Shown here one piece after another: positions 25,701 through 37,700 of a stretch of 64,000 nucleotides of DNA. The notes below the pieces were generated by a model, which was not told where the DNA came from, ran no database searches, and worked only from the letters and a program-made list of their open reading frames with translations. Each line of letters opens with the position of its first letter. The stretch's first letter is position 1. Source of the stretch: Penelope pileata (taxonomy: Eukaryota; Chordata; Aves; Galliformes; Cracidae); NCBI GenBank assembly GCA_013396635.1, contig WBMW01005465.1, forward strand, positions 270,582 to 334,581, read 5' to 3'. A program made the translations under genes and the position numbers.

Positions 25701-28700
25701 AGAATCTTCGATCCACTAGAGAGTCCCTGCTAAATAGATGGATTGGGTCTGATTTTGTAGACAGGGATGAAAATAAAATCCAGTGCTTTTTGTAGTCTTG
25801 AGCACTTGGCAGATTTAGCCAAAGATGAAGATCTCGTTTTCTGAAATCTTGAGGATTATTTGCTCCATTGACTCTGTTCTCCTTATGGAATTAGCTGAAG
25901 ATGTTTATTTAAATAAATATCTCTATGTAACAACTGGATAAATGAAACCCTCATTAAGCAGGGTAGACTATTTTGAGGCTTCTGATTGAGGAGACCAGCA
26001 CTGTGGCGTAGTTCCTGACAGCTGTCTGCACATCATGAGTGGATGGTGTGCTGGAGAGTCATTTCAGAAAATGTTATAGCATTAATAGAAGTTTTCCCTA
26101 GTGGACAATTCTTAAAATGACTGAGCTGTGTCTGAACTGAAATCTAATGACTATCACAGGAGTAACTCCTTCTCCAAAAAAAATGGGAAAGAATTTGAAA
26201 AAAAACTTGGATAGTTCTGTTCACAGCGTTTCAGTTGTGCGTCAGCATCTGAAGCAAGAAAGCATCATCTAAAGCACAATTACAGTCCCCTGAATAAAGC
26301 TCTCTTATGGGAAAGAAAATGCCCTGTAACTCCTGACCCATAAACTATTTTAGGTGTTTGGTTATACATTCCAAACTAACTTGGAACAAGAACTAGTGGA
26401 AAATCAGTTCAGTAGTCAGCAAAAGCTCAGAAGTACAGAACCAAGTGGACACCCCGCAGAGGCAGCAGCATGATGCCTTGCAGGCTTGCCCACTGCTTTA
26501 GCCTTTACCATTTCCTGTTAAGGGATTTCACATCATGCCTGTGCTCCACATTGGGGCTGGGTTCATGGATGCTGAGCAGTCCCATGAGCATGAGTACTGA
26601 TCATTTACGTTCCAAAGGCAGTTGTCTTGTACCATCCTCTCATTTGCCTAATGTGTCTTTTGGACTGAACTGACACTCTGACAATGTTGGTGTCATTATG
26701 CAGGTGTGGATCGATGCAGCGACTCAGATATTTTACTCCTTAGGAGCTGGGTTTGGCGTTTTAATTGCATTTGCCAGTTACAACAAGTTTGACAACAACT
26801 GTTACAGGTAAGACAGACTATTCTTTCATTACTGTCTCAGAATGATACTATTTTACTCCATAAATGCAGCTGGAATAAGTACTGAGATATCTTTTTATCT
26901 TCAGTCATTTATTAATGATGGTCAGACTTGTGTGGACATAGCAACCAACCCAAAACTTGAAACAGTCTTACTGAAATTTTAGCAACAGGAACCTGCCAAG
27001 ATATCTGCTGCACTGCAAAACAGAATGGGATTAGAGTTAGACTTTAGACAGCTGTGTAAACTGTGCCTGTGTTTGCCTTTCAACAGTACCATTAAGAGCA
27101 ACAGTGAACATAGGATGAAAGCTTATTTGTCCAGGAACTAAAAGCATAAGGATTCCAGTTTTTAGAACTGTTTTTGTGCTTTGGGATTATGTTTCTGATA
27201 TTTTATGTCGAGCTCCAATTTAGGAATGCACTTTAAATCAAGTTGGTTTGCAAGTGTTTTGCTGAATCACCGCCATGGAAATTCAACCAGAGCTGCTCTG
27301 CACCTTCTGAGAACTTCCAACATTTAGAAGTTTTGTTAACATTCCATTTTGGAATGAAAACAACCATCTTTTTTTAAAATATTTCCCATGCAATATAAAT
27401 TCAGAAAGTACACGCATTATAAATACATTGTGAACTGATGGATAGCAAAAATGTTCCAGTGAAAAGATGCAAGAGAATATATGCAACTGAACAGCTTTAA
27501 ATGGATTGAAAGCCAAAAGCGTGGAATGTTTCCACTGACTTCAGAGAACTTTATACCCAACCTGGTAACTTTAGATGCCCTGATTATTCACAGTAGGTGA
27601 CATTGCTAGGTTTGAGAACCCTTCACTTTGAGGGCTAGCCACAGCAACCTTCCAAAATAACAGTATTGTCTTCTGCAATTGATTTTGCATTAATCTCATA
27701 AGCAGCTTCCTGTATAACTGTTGGGTTTATTCTATATTCTCAGGAATTTTGCTCTGAAATGGAAAAATACACTTGAAACCAAGAAAATATCACACGCTAT
27801 ATGAGAAAGCCTATCATTTAGTTCTTAGCTTACTACATTTGTTCAGGGTTACTTCACAAGACCTGCCTTCCCTGTAAGACAAATTCTTCAGTTGTCAAAG
27901 CGTAGTAATATCCAGAGGAAGACAAAGTTTGGTGTCTGGCACCTGTGTTTCCAGGTTGCCTAACTGATGAAAGGAAACATTTACTTTCTGCTTTTTAAAG
28001 CACCATCTGGCATCACTGATGTTCACAGAGATACTCCCTCTATTCTAAAGGCCACGTGCAGCAAAAGGCTACTTATCAGCCACTCTGCAGGTTAGGTGGC
28101 ATCTAAATTAGAGACACGTGGGCTGATTGCCCTTGAGCTATGTTTGGTGATAGGGGCCGTGAGTACAAAGGAAAATGCACGTCTATCATACTACTGCAGC
28201 AGATTGAAAAAAAGTTATAGCTTCCCTCCAATACTCTATTTGGCTTAAAGGTTAAATTTTGTACAATGTGCATGATACAGTAACAATTGTACAAGTTGAT
28301 TAAAAAAAAAAAAACTGTGGCTTTTTTTTTCCAGTTTTTTGTTTGTTTTTCCAAATGCCCAGCCAGCTTCACAGATAAAGGGACCTCAGTACAGATTAAT
28401 GACAGTTACCCACTGCTTGCTAAAACTGCAGTGGAGTTATCTGAAAATATTCCTGAATTCTGCTCATGTGAATTGCTCCTATTGTAAATAATCCCTAGTG
28501 AGGCCCTCTCTTCTCAGGCCACTCTTCTGCTATGTTATGCTACCAGGATGATGAATTCACTCCTTGATACCTTAAATAACACTTTGTTGATTTCCTTTTT
28601 GAACGAAACTCAGTTTTAAATCAAATTAGAAAACAGAAGTAGGTCATTTCCAAGCATAGTATACTGATCTGAGCTTTTGATCATCATGACAATTGCACAA

Positions 28701-31700
28701 TTAGCATTTTCACAAGATTCTTCCCATCTCTATAACAACCCCCACCTTAATGCATTTTTTTTTCTGCTGGGCTGTGTTTCTCTCCATCATTAGGGATGCT
28801 TTGCTGACTAGTACCATTAACTGTGTCACAAGCTTCATCTCAGGATTTGCAATTTTCTCCATATTGGGCTACATGGCTCATGAGCACAAAGTTAAAATTG
28901 AGGATGTAGCCACTGAAGGTAAGAAATGAATTTTATACTACATTTAATCCTCCTTTTCATCTGCTATTTCCTTGCAAATATGCTTATACTTAAATGTTAA
29001 ATCTCATGGAAGTGACCTGAAAGACATTACTTGGAACTGAGACCATGCGTAGGTGCCTTGCTGAAATGTGAGCTGTAAATTGTATTGATTCATCTCAGCT
29101 CTACTGAGAACTGAGGTTCCCCAGCATCTTGCCCCTCACAAGTTCAGCCTGTGCAGCAGAGATTTACCACTGCACAGAATCTTGGGGAAGTGCCGCTTTC
29201 TAACGTCATAGGTAACTGTTTCGAGTACTTCTGGTGAACCTAGCTGCAGTCCTTTCATGGGTAACAAGTCACCATGGTTTCATTTCCTACATCTCCCGTA
29301 TCTCATCCAAGGATTCTCCTGCCAAACAGCAGTCTACATCCACAGGGATCATTCTCTAATACATAGCCGAAAAATATCCAGTAAGACTGTGAATCCCATA
29401 AAAGACCATTAAAAATGTAAAAAGAACAGAATAGATTTTATATACAAAACTGTGATGAGTACGTTACTGAAGTATTTTGGATATATTTCTGGTATAAGGA
29501 ACTTCTTGTTCTAACAGCTACTCAGTGTGATGTGGACTGATGCAGAAGTCCATTTGGTCGTACCTTATTAAAATACACAGTTTTGTGAAGCTTAGAAACA
29601 CCTTTTAGTATTACTTCTATTTTTCCTTCCTATTTCAGGAGCTGGTTTAGTTTTCATCCTCTATCCAGAGGCAATTTCAACTCTTTCAGGATCTACATTC
29701 TGGGCTGTGGTATTCTTCATCATGCTCCTTACTCTTGGCATCGACAGTTCTGTGAGTATTTCTTCCTTCTAGCCTTGACAATTTTCCTTTACGGTTACAG
29801 AATATAACCAGAGAGGTATCAACCTTAAACAAGGGTTTTGTTGCTTTTCAAATAATCATTGTGTGCACTCCCTCAATCTGTTTTCAGTCACTGCCAACAT
29901 ACCAGTAGTATTACTCCTTGCAGTATATTTAATTAAAGACTCACAATATTGAAGAGGTTTAGGAAGACATAAAAATAACTTACAAGCCAGCAAACAATTA
30001 CTCACAACTTCTTTTTTCTGACCTTCGAGAGGGGCTGTTCATCAACAGTTATTACTATTCCAAGGTATGACCCAACATCACTGCTATGAACTATTACTAC
30101 TATGAACCTGCAATGATGTTGGACTCTACTTGCAAAACACAAGCTGCAGCATGGTACTGAGAGGAGGCCTTTCTAAAAGAGATTTTCCCATGCTGAAATT
30201 CATTAACCTGCTAAAGACAATGTCTGATGATAGCTTGCTTTTTTCATCACGTTCAATAGGGTGGGCATTTCTTTCTAATGTCTCTTGTAGTTCTGAGCTA
30301 ATCTAGGAATTTGCTGCTCAAAGTGACAAAAAATAGCATTTGTCTTTTAATACTTCAAAGACAAAAAAGGGAAAGAATGAACTGGCATGGAAGAGAATAA
30401 AACTAAGAAAGATGTGGTTGCAGAAAAAGCCTTTGATAACCAATGGCAAATAGCTGAATGAGACCTTGCAGAGAGAGACCTAATGCCAGAACGAGCTCTA
30501 AATCTTTCCCAAGTCCACAAATTTTTGGATTTCAGCTGAGGCTCATTGAAGTTTATTGTAGTTTACATGCTAAAATCTACATTCTTATTCAAAAGTTTAA
30601 GCCAACGTTTTATCTGGTTCTGTAGCTCAGCCATATTTCATCTATGAGCAAACACAAAGGATGGAAAGGGAGGATTCAGCACAATGGAAATATATAAATG
30701 ACCGGGGCAGAACTGAGAGGAGAAAAAGACGCTCAAGTGTTTAGGTCCAAAACAGTTAACTGTGCACCTGTGGTAAATTTAAGGCAATGTTTAGAAACAT
30801 TTAAGTGACAAAGACAAGGAGTTAGATTGTAGAACACTCTTTTCCTACATGCAAAGAAAGCTCTTTCTTGTGGAGCTAAGTAAAATATGCTGTGCTGATA
30901 AACTGTGGCCAAATTTAGCTCTTTCTTTCTAATAAATAACTGGGGGAGGAAAAAAGGAGCAGGGATTTGCTTGTTCATGTTTTGTTCAGGATTTTTTTAA
31001 ATCGCTGTTACTAAGAAAACTCAGGTCATGCAGTATCTTTTAAGATGGTCTTTTCAACTCCTCCCTCTCTTGACTTATCAAGTACCTTGTAGGAACAATT
31101 AAAAATTTTAAAGATAAAAGCCAAAATAATCCCAAAGCTGAAGATGAAGAATTATATACAAACACTTTTATTCATGCATATAAACCTGCACTGGCACAGA
31201 AATACAGCCGTCTGTACAAAAATGGAACTGTCAAAATGTTTAAGCAAAGAGAAATCTGATCATGCAAGTTCTAGCAGGCAACAATGAAAAGGACAAGAAA
31301 TGGAACAAATACTTCCAAACGCTTTTTGGAGTACGCATCTATCTTGACATGGGAGATTAACAAATGGAATAAACAGTGACACATTAAGAATTGGTCCTTG
31401 GCCAAAATAACCCAAACCATCTCTTTCCACTTCAACTTTTCCACTCTCATTGATGTGTCAACATGGTAACGATTTCTAAGCACGTCAAATAATATTTCCT
31501 CTTAATTGCACAACCCTCACTGATGCCCCCAGAGATTAGGGAGCACAAACCCACACTAGGTTTTCCAGTGTTGTTTGTGAACATTAATTACCTTTGAAAA
31601 AAGTCTCCACTGCCCCCAGCAACTTGGCTGACTGAAATCATCCATATTCTAGGGAGACAACTCTGCTACTATTTGAACCAGAGATGCTGATTTCATCAGA

Positions 31701-34700
31701 TTCTTATAGGAAAGAGCCAGAATATGTCAGTACTTCCCAACTCCTGTACTGCACCAAGCACCCCAGATTTTGCCATAATCTTTTGACATCAGAAAGAGCA
31801 CAGGATCCAGCCTCCCCTCTAGATTATAAAGCGTTAAGTAAGTTTATAATGACAGGAGATGGAATTAATTTTCCCATAACTTCTTGCTGGAGGAGGGGCA
31901 GAATACTTTCGTTAGTGGAAAGAAATGAAAATCTATAGCAACCCATATAACTCGGCAAGATACATTTCCTACTTTCTTAAAAAAAAACAAAAACTGCTAA
32001 TGTTCAGATTTTAATTTCAATCTGTATTTAGAACGTGACAGTACTGTTTAACCGGAGCTCCTGCCTTCCCTTCCTCAGATGGGTGGAATGGAGGCTGTCA
32101 TCACTGGCCTGGCGGATGATTTCCAAATTCTGAAGCAGCATAGAAAGCTCTTCACCTTTGGCATTTCATTTGGCACTTTCCTACTTGCCCTTTTTTGCAT
32201 CACCAATGTAAGTACAACAAAAGTTTCCATCACAAGCTTCCCTAGAAATGCAATTAACCTCATCATATCAAAATATCAAGGGGCTCAGGTGACTACGTTC
32301 TGATTATTGTCTTTTTGGAGCAAATGAGAAGCATTTACTTCGTGTGAAAGGAGTTTGGAACAATCATCTCTGTAGCCTCACGTGTTTCTTAATGTTCCTT
32401 AATCTGATCTCTTACCCTCAACACCATGAAATCATTCAGATAGTTTTCTAGCTGTTCAGGATAACTTAGGCTTTTCACCACCATTACTCTGAGGTATTTT
32501 CCTCTCAAATCCTTTACCACACCAGGCTTTTGACAACTGACTGAAGGATGAGAATCACAATGTAATAGTTGGATGTCCTGCAGTGAGAGAACTTTCTAAT
32601 TTTGCCAAAAAAGCAGGAAATCCTGTAAGCAAGATGTCAAGACTGCCAGAAAACAAGAGAAATGTGAGGTAGCCACAATGAAAATAGATGTGCTGAACCT
32701 CTCTCTCCCTGGAAATGGTCTCCAGATCTATTATTAAGATTACTGAAATGGCATTAATGTATAGCTAGCAAAGCTCTATTTACACTAAATGTATATTTTT
32801 TTCACTCATTTCCTCAAACTGAATTTTTTTTGAGACACTAAAAACGTATTTAAAGTATCTGTCCTCTTCCTACCATGCTATCTCTATTGTCAACAAAAAT
32901 ACTTGAATACATGTTCCTTCTTCATTTTAAGTTTCAACTAAGAAGAAACTTCTGAGTTTCAGAAGAACCTAAGGAAACTAGGTTGAGAACATAGGCAGGT
33001 GCCAACGGGTGCAATCCCACTGCCTTCAAGCAGTGGGATGCAGCTCAAGATAATCTGGCTCTAGCCATCAAATAATGGCACCTGCTTGGAGTTACATTCT
33101 CCCCGCCAGCCGGAATGCACTAAGCTGCCCAGGCTTGTATTGGGCACAATACTGAAGAATATTTCTAACATGTACAAGTTACAGAGAAAGCCCCGTGTGA
33201 CACTATCACATTAAATTGTCTGATTTCATCCTCTGAAAACTTGAGGCTGTATTTTCAAAACATGTTTCTTGCAAAACCGTATTTGTTATTCACTTTGCTA
33301 AGTTTTGGTAGCAAAAGCATTCATTTAGGGCAGGTGCAATACAAAAACAAGAGGTCAAACTGAAATGCCATTGAATAAACATTTTCTAATACAACCAAAG
33401 TTCATTCCGTTTCCAGACAAGTCCCCACAGAATTAAAAGCCTAGACAAGGCCTAAGTACTGTTTTCTGCATTCTCACAAATATGCACAGCTGTTTTGGAA
33501 AACCATGTTTTTATCAGAAAAAAGAAAACTGAATGATTGCAGAGATTAAATCCACCTAGAGATCTCAGTAGTACAAAATTAATACCATTGGGAAAAGCAG
33601 AGAATAATTCTTTTGTTCCCTTCCCTTCTGAAGTAGGCTAGGCAAGTTAAGTTTGGTTGTGAAAAAAAGGATTTTAACCAAAATCTACTGCAAAAGGAAA
33701 CATTTGAGTAGTTTACATATGACAGAGTATGTCTTGAAACATTTTATTCAGCTTTCTTTTGAAACAAATAACCATGCCATGTTTTTCCATTCCTCTTTAG
33801 CCCAACCTAAATAAAATCACAGAATCACAGAATTGTAGGGGTTGGAAGGGACCTCAAGAGGTCATCGAGTCCAACCCCCCTGCCAGAGCAGGTTCCCTAC
33901 TGCAGGTTGCACAGGTAGGCGTCCAGGCGGGTCTTGAATATCTCCAGGGAAGGAGACTCCACCACCTCCCTGGGCAGCCTGTNNNNNNNNNNNNNNNNNN
34001 NNNNNNNNNNNNNNNNNNNNNNNNNNNNNNNNNNNNNNNNNNNNNNNNNNNNNNNNNNNNNNNNNNNNNNNNNNNNNNNNNNNNNNNNNNNNNNNNNNNN
34101 NNNNNNNNNNNNNNNTACTGGTACATGCGGTTATTCCTTGAGCCATGGTTTGCACAAATTTGAACCACATTGTAGAACAAGGAAAAAAGCAGTCAAATTG
34201 CAACTTGAAAAACAACAAAAATAAAAAAAAAAAAAATCAACTGAATAAGACTTTAATAACTGCAATTGCAGTTCTCAGTCATAAGCCAGCAAAGAACCAA
34301 ACTGTGCTGCTGTGCAGGAAGATGAGCCAGGCTGCTCTCCCCCCTGAGCAGGAGCTTGCCAACGCCACCGCAAAGAAACCACAGGACTCAAAGCTGCTCC
34401 CACACTGGGGGGCTAGCACAGGCTTAGCATCAAACTGCTCCCTTTGCAGGAGCCTTGGAAAAGAAGTATCAGTTTAATGCGGTAGATTCACTGGACTACA
34501 ACCCTTGGGGAGAAACTGAGCAGTGATGGCTTCTGGAAACTCTGGTAGCACTCCATTCCTGCCAATAAATTAGGAAGATTTTTGTTAGGCGCTCTAGATG
34601 GGCCCTGACCTACAAGCTGCTGAGCATTCCCCAAACACCCTTCAACTGCCACCAAAAATATGGAGAGCTGAGAGTACTCAATCAGGCTATATGAGACTTC

Positions 34701-37700
34701 TCTTTCAATGAGGACACAGCAAAAGAACAAGTCTGATTTCACTAGGTTGTACGCACATACACGCCCATGTCTGCAGCACCAGTTCCGTGCTAAAATGCTT
34801 GGGTTAAGAGATTTCAGTTAGAGCAGATTTCTGTCAACTTGTCACTGAACTACTGAAATGACTCCGCTTGCAATTTTCATTTATTGCATCTTTTAACTCC
34901 CCCATGCTAGGGTGGAATTTATGTGCTCACGCTTCTGGACACATTTGCAGCTGGGACTTCAATATTGTTTGCTGTCTTAATGGAGGCAATTGGAGTTTCC
35001 TGGTTTTATGGTAAGAAGTGAATTTTACACCTGCAAAATTCTTTATAATGTTCCGAGTGTGCTCATGACAGGCTTACACATTGTTTTAGGGGAAAACACC
35101 GCAGCATTGCATACCATGGAGACACGACAGGCCAGGTTTCATGCAGCAATTTCCATCTGATTTACAAATAGTGACAGGAATGCACATGTTCAGTGGGCCA
35201 ATTTTTGAAACTCCACATGAAGCCAAAGGAAATCACCCTGTAATCTCTGATTACCAGTTAACCATTTAGCAGCCATGCTTCTCCACTTTTAAAGCCAAAC
35301 GCACGCTCAGCATGCAGCCTTGCAAGGCTTGGCTTGTTTTTAAATTTATTCCCTTAGTCCTATGAACTACTTTCCAAACAATGCTGTTTGCTGTCGCTGA
35401 CACTGTAAAAATTTTGGAAATGTGATGCAGAAGAACCACTTATCTTTTGGGTGGGTAAGAGATGAGCAGTTCAGCAATGCAATATTAATCACAAACCTGT
35501 CATTAGCTCAATCACTCATCTAAGACTGAAAATCTTAGATTTTACACATCACCTCACTGCAACAGTCCAAACTATCAGCTGTGGATGAAATTGTTTGCTG
35601 CTAGATTGTTTAAGATTCATATGCTGTTCTTTTTCCTCTTGATCTCCTCTTAATTCTCATGCCATACCTCCTGGTCTGCCACAACTCTTCTCTTGTCATC
35701 AGTAGGATTCCAGGTCATAGCAGCCAGCGCGTTTCACCCAGTGAAGCCTCTATTGAACTGGCTGCCCTGATTCCCAGTTGTCCTAGTTTCTAACAGAAGT
35801 TATGCTTCAGTGTCTAGTATGAATTTATCTTGTACCTCCAAGATACTGATAACATCCTGGCAGTGTTGAACGGAGCCGAGGACATAACTCACTTCCGCAT
35901 TCCTCTGCCAGTGAAATAGTTAAGGGGGGCATAAGGAGCTGGGAACTGGGAGGGGACAGGACCAGGGCAGCTGACCCAAATTGACCAAGGAGCTATTCCA
36001 TCCCATATAACATCATGTGATTGGTTGCTGCGTTTTCCGGGTTCCGTTCGTGACGGAAGGGGCTAGCCGGGAGGAAGGGTCACCAGTGGCTGTGAGCCCT
36101 TGCTCTGCATATCCTCTTTATATATATAAATATATATATGTACTGTTATTTCTTTTGTTCTCTTTACTATTTTAGTAAATAGCATTTATCTCAACCCACG
36201 CATTTTACTGCATATCTCTCTACTTCTCTCCCCCGTCCCATTTGGGGAGGGGGGAGGGTGAGTGAATAACTGTGTGGAACTCAGCTATCTGCTGAGTCAA
36301 ACCATAACACCAGTAAGATTGTTCTAGCCCTGAAAGTCATCTTTATTTCTATTCAGAGATGCTGTTTATAGTTAACGTGACTCAGAAAGTTCTTTGACAC
36401 AATCATGCTTACTGCCATTTACCTCCCTCAGTTGCTAATTTATCCCACCCATGCTACGCCACCATATGCTTCGAGTCATTCTCTTACAATTAAAAACTGT
36501 TGATGTGAGCATGACGTGAAAAACGCAGTAATGTCTAAAGCTGTTCAACTAAAGCTAAAAGCTTTTTCTTTAGTAAAAGTACTAATTTTGTCACCCAATA
36601 TCAATGTGGAGCTAGCAGCTCTTACGCTGTTCTCTCAAGATATGTAAAGATGCAGGCAACCATTTGTAATCCCTGTAAAAAGAGCTGAATGCAAAAGAGT
36701 TAGCTTACATTGGAAGCAGATGCACAAAAATATTGTTAGATTAATAAAAGCAAGTTATCTGCTGCTGCTAAAATAGATGTACTGTGCTTTACCACAGCTA
36801 GGCTTTGGATGCGGTTCGCAGGCTGAGCCCAAGCTTAGCCAGGCTTTGTGTAAACACTGCAACTCTGCCCTTTGCCATCCTTTCCCTTCCTCCTCCCCAT
36901 AGTCAAGAAAGTATCTATTCGCTTGTCTTCAGCAGCTGAGGGATGCTTTTACTGACACTGTATGACCTGTTGCTGTATAACAAAGAACTTACAACAGCCC
37001 CGGGTCCTATTTAAACCATTTTGACTGATGAAATTTGGCATGGCTTCGTCTACCTCGTTTTCCTGACAGACCCCAGCTGCCTTAATGACCTGGCAGAACA
37101 TTAAGCCAGCCTGAAGGCAAGCATTGACATTTTGGCAGAGATCAAAAATGTGGAAATTTTACATTTGGTTCAAATTATTACTATGCCCACATTCCCAGAC
37201 AGAACAGCAGAGTTTATTAGTTACAGAAATTACACCTAAATTCTCTTTGGTTTTAATGTATTGAGTCATGGGGCCTGGTCATAAATTGTACATATACCCT
37301 TCTTGTTTTTCACTGGAAAATCAAGGAAATTTCCATACTTGACACCAGATCTCTGGCAACTAACCTTCAGTTTGGTTCGTGGTACCAGTTCCCTCCTGTG
37401 ACTGAAGGGGTCACAGTTTAGGTTTATCCTCCTGAATTATCCCACTTAATCGCAAAAGAAATGGAAATGTTTTCAAGAACTGTAGAAGAGCAAGCCTTAC
37501 AGGTGCTGTCCCACGTAAATACAGCTATGTGCCACTTCACACTTTGAGTCTTAGAATTGTTCTTTGAAGACCTCTAGTACTAAAAAACCATGCTGTTGAA
37601 GAAGCACTCTGAGAACCTGGCCTATTTATCTCCCATTTTCAGTAGGCATTGAACACAAAATACTGTTTGAGCTGTGAGTAAATCTGTATGGAATCTCCAA

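Larger units (their letters stand above)
32208..34910 (+). other. SLC6A2: SLC6A2 intron 9
   Basis: Intron of 2,703 bp (donor GTAAGT, acceptor CCCATGCTAG). It contains a short perfect hairpin at 33014-33039, a CR1 3' fragment at 33815-33982 and an assembly gap at 33983-34115. No other gene is recognised. Confidence 0.92.

Noticed and set aside
33854..34224. Frames spanning the N gap
   Set aside because: They owe their length to the run of N and one side is CR1 sequence.
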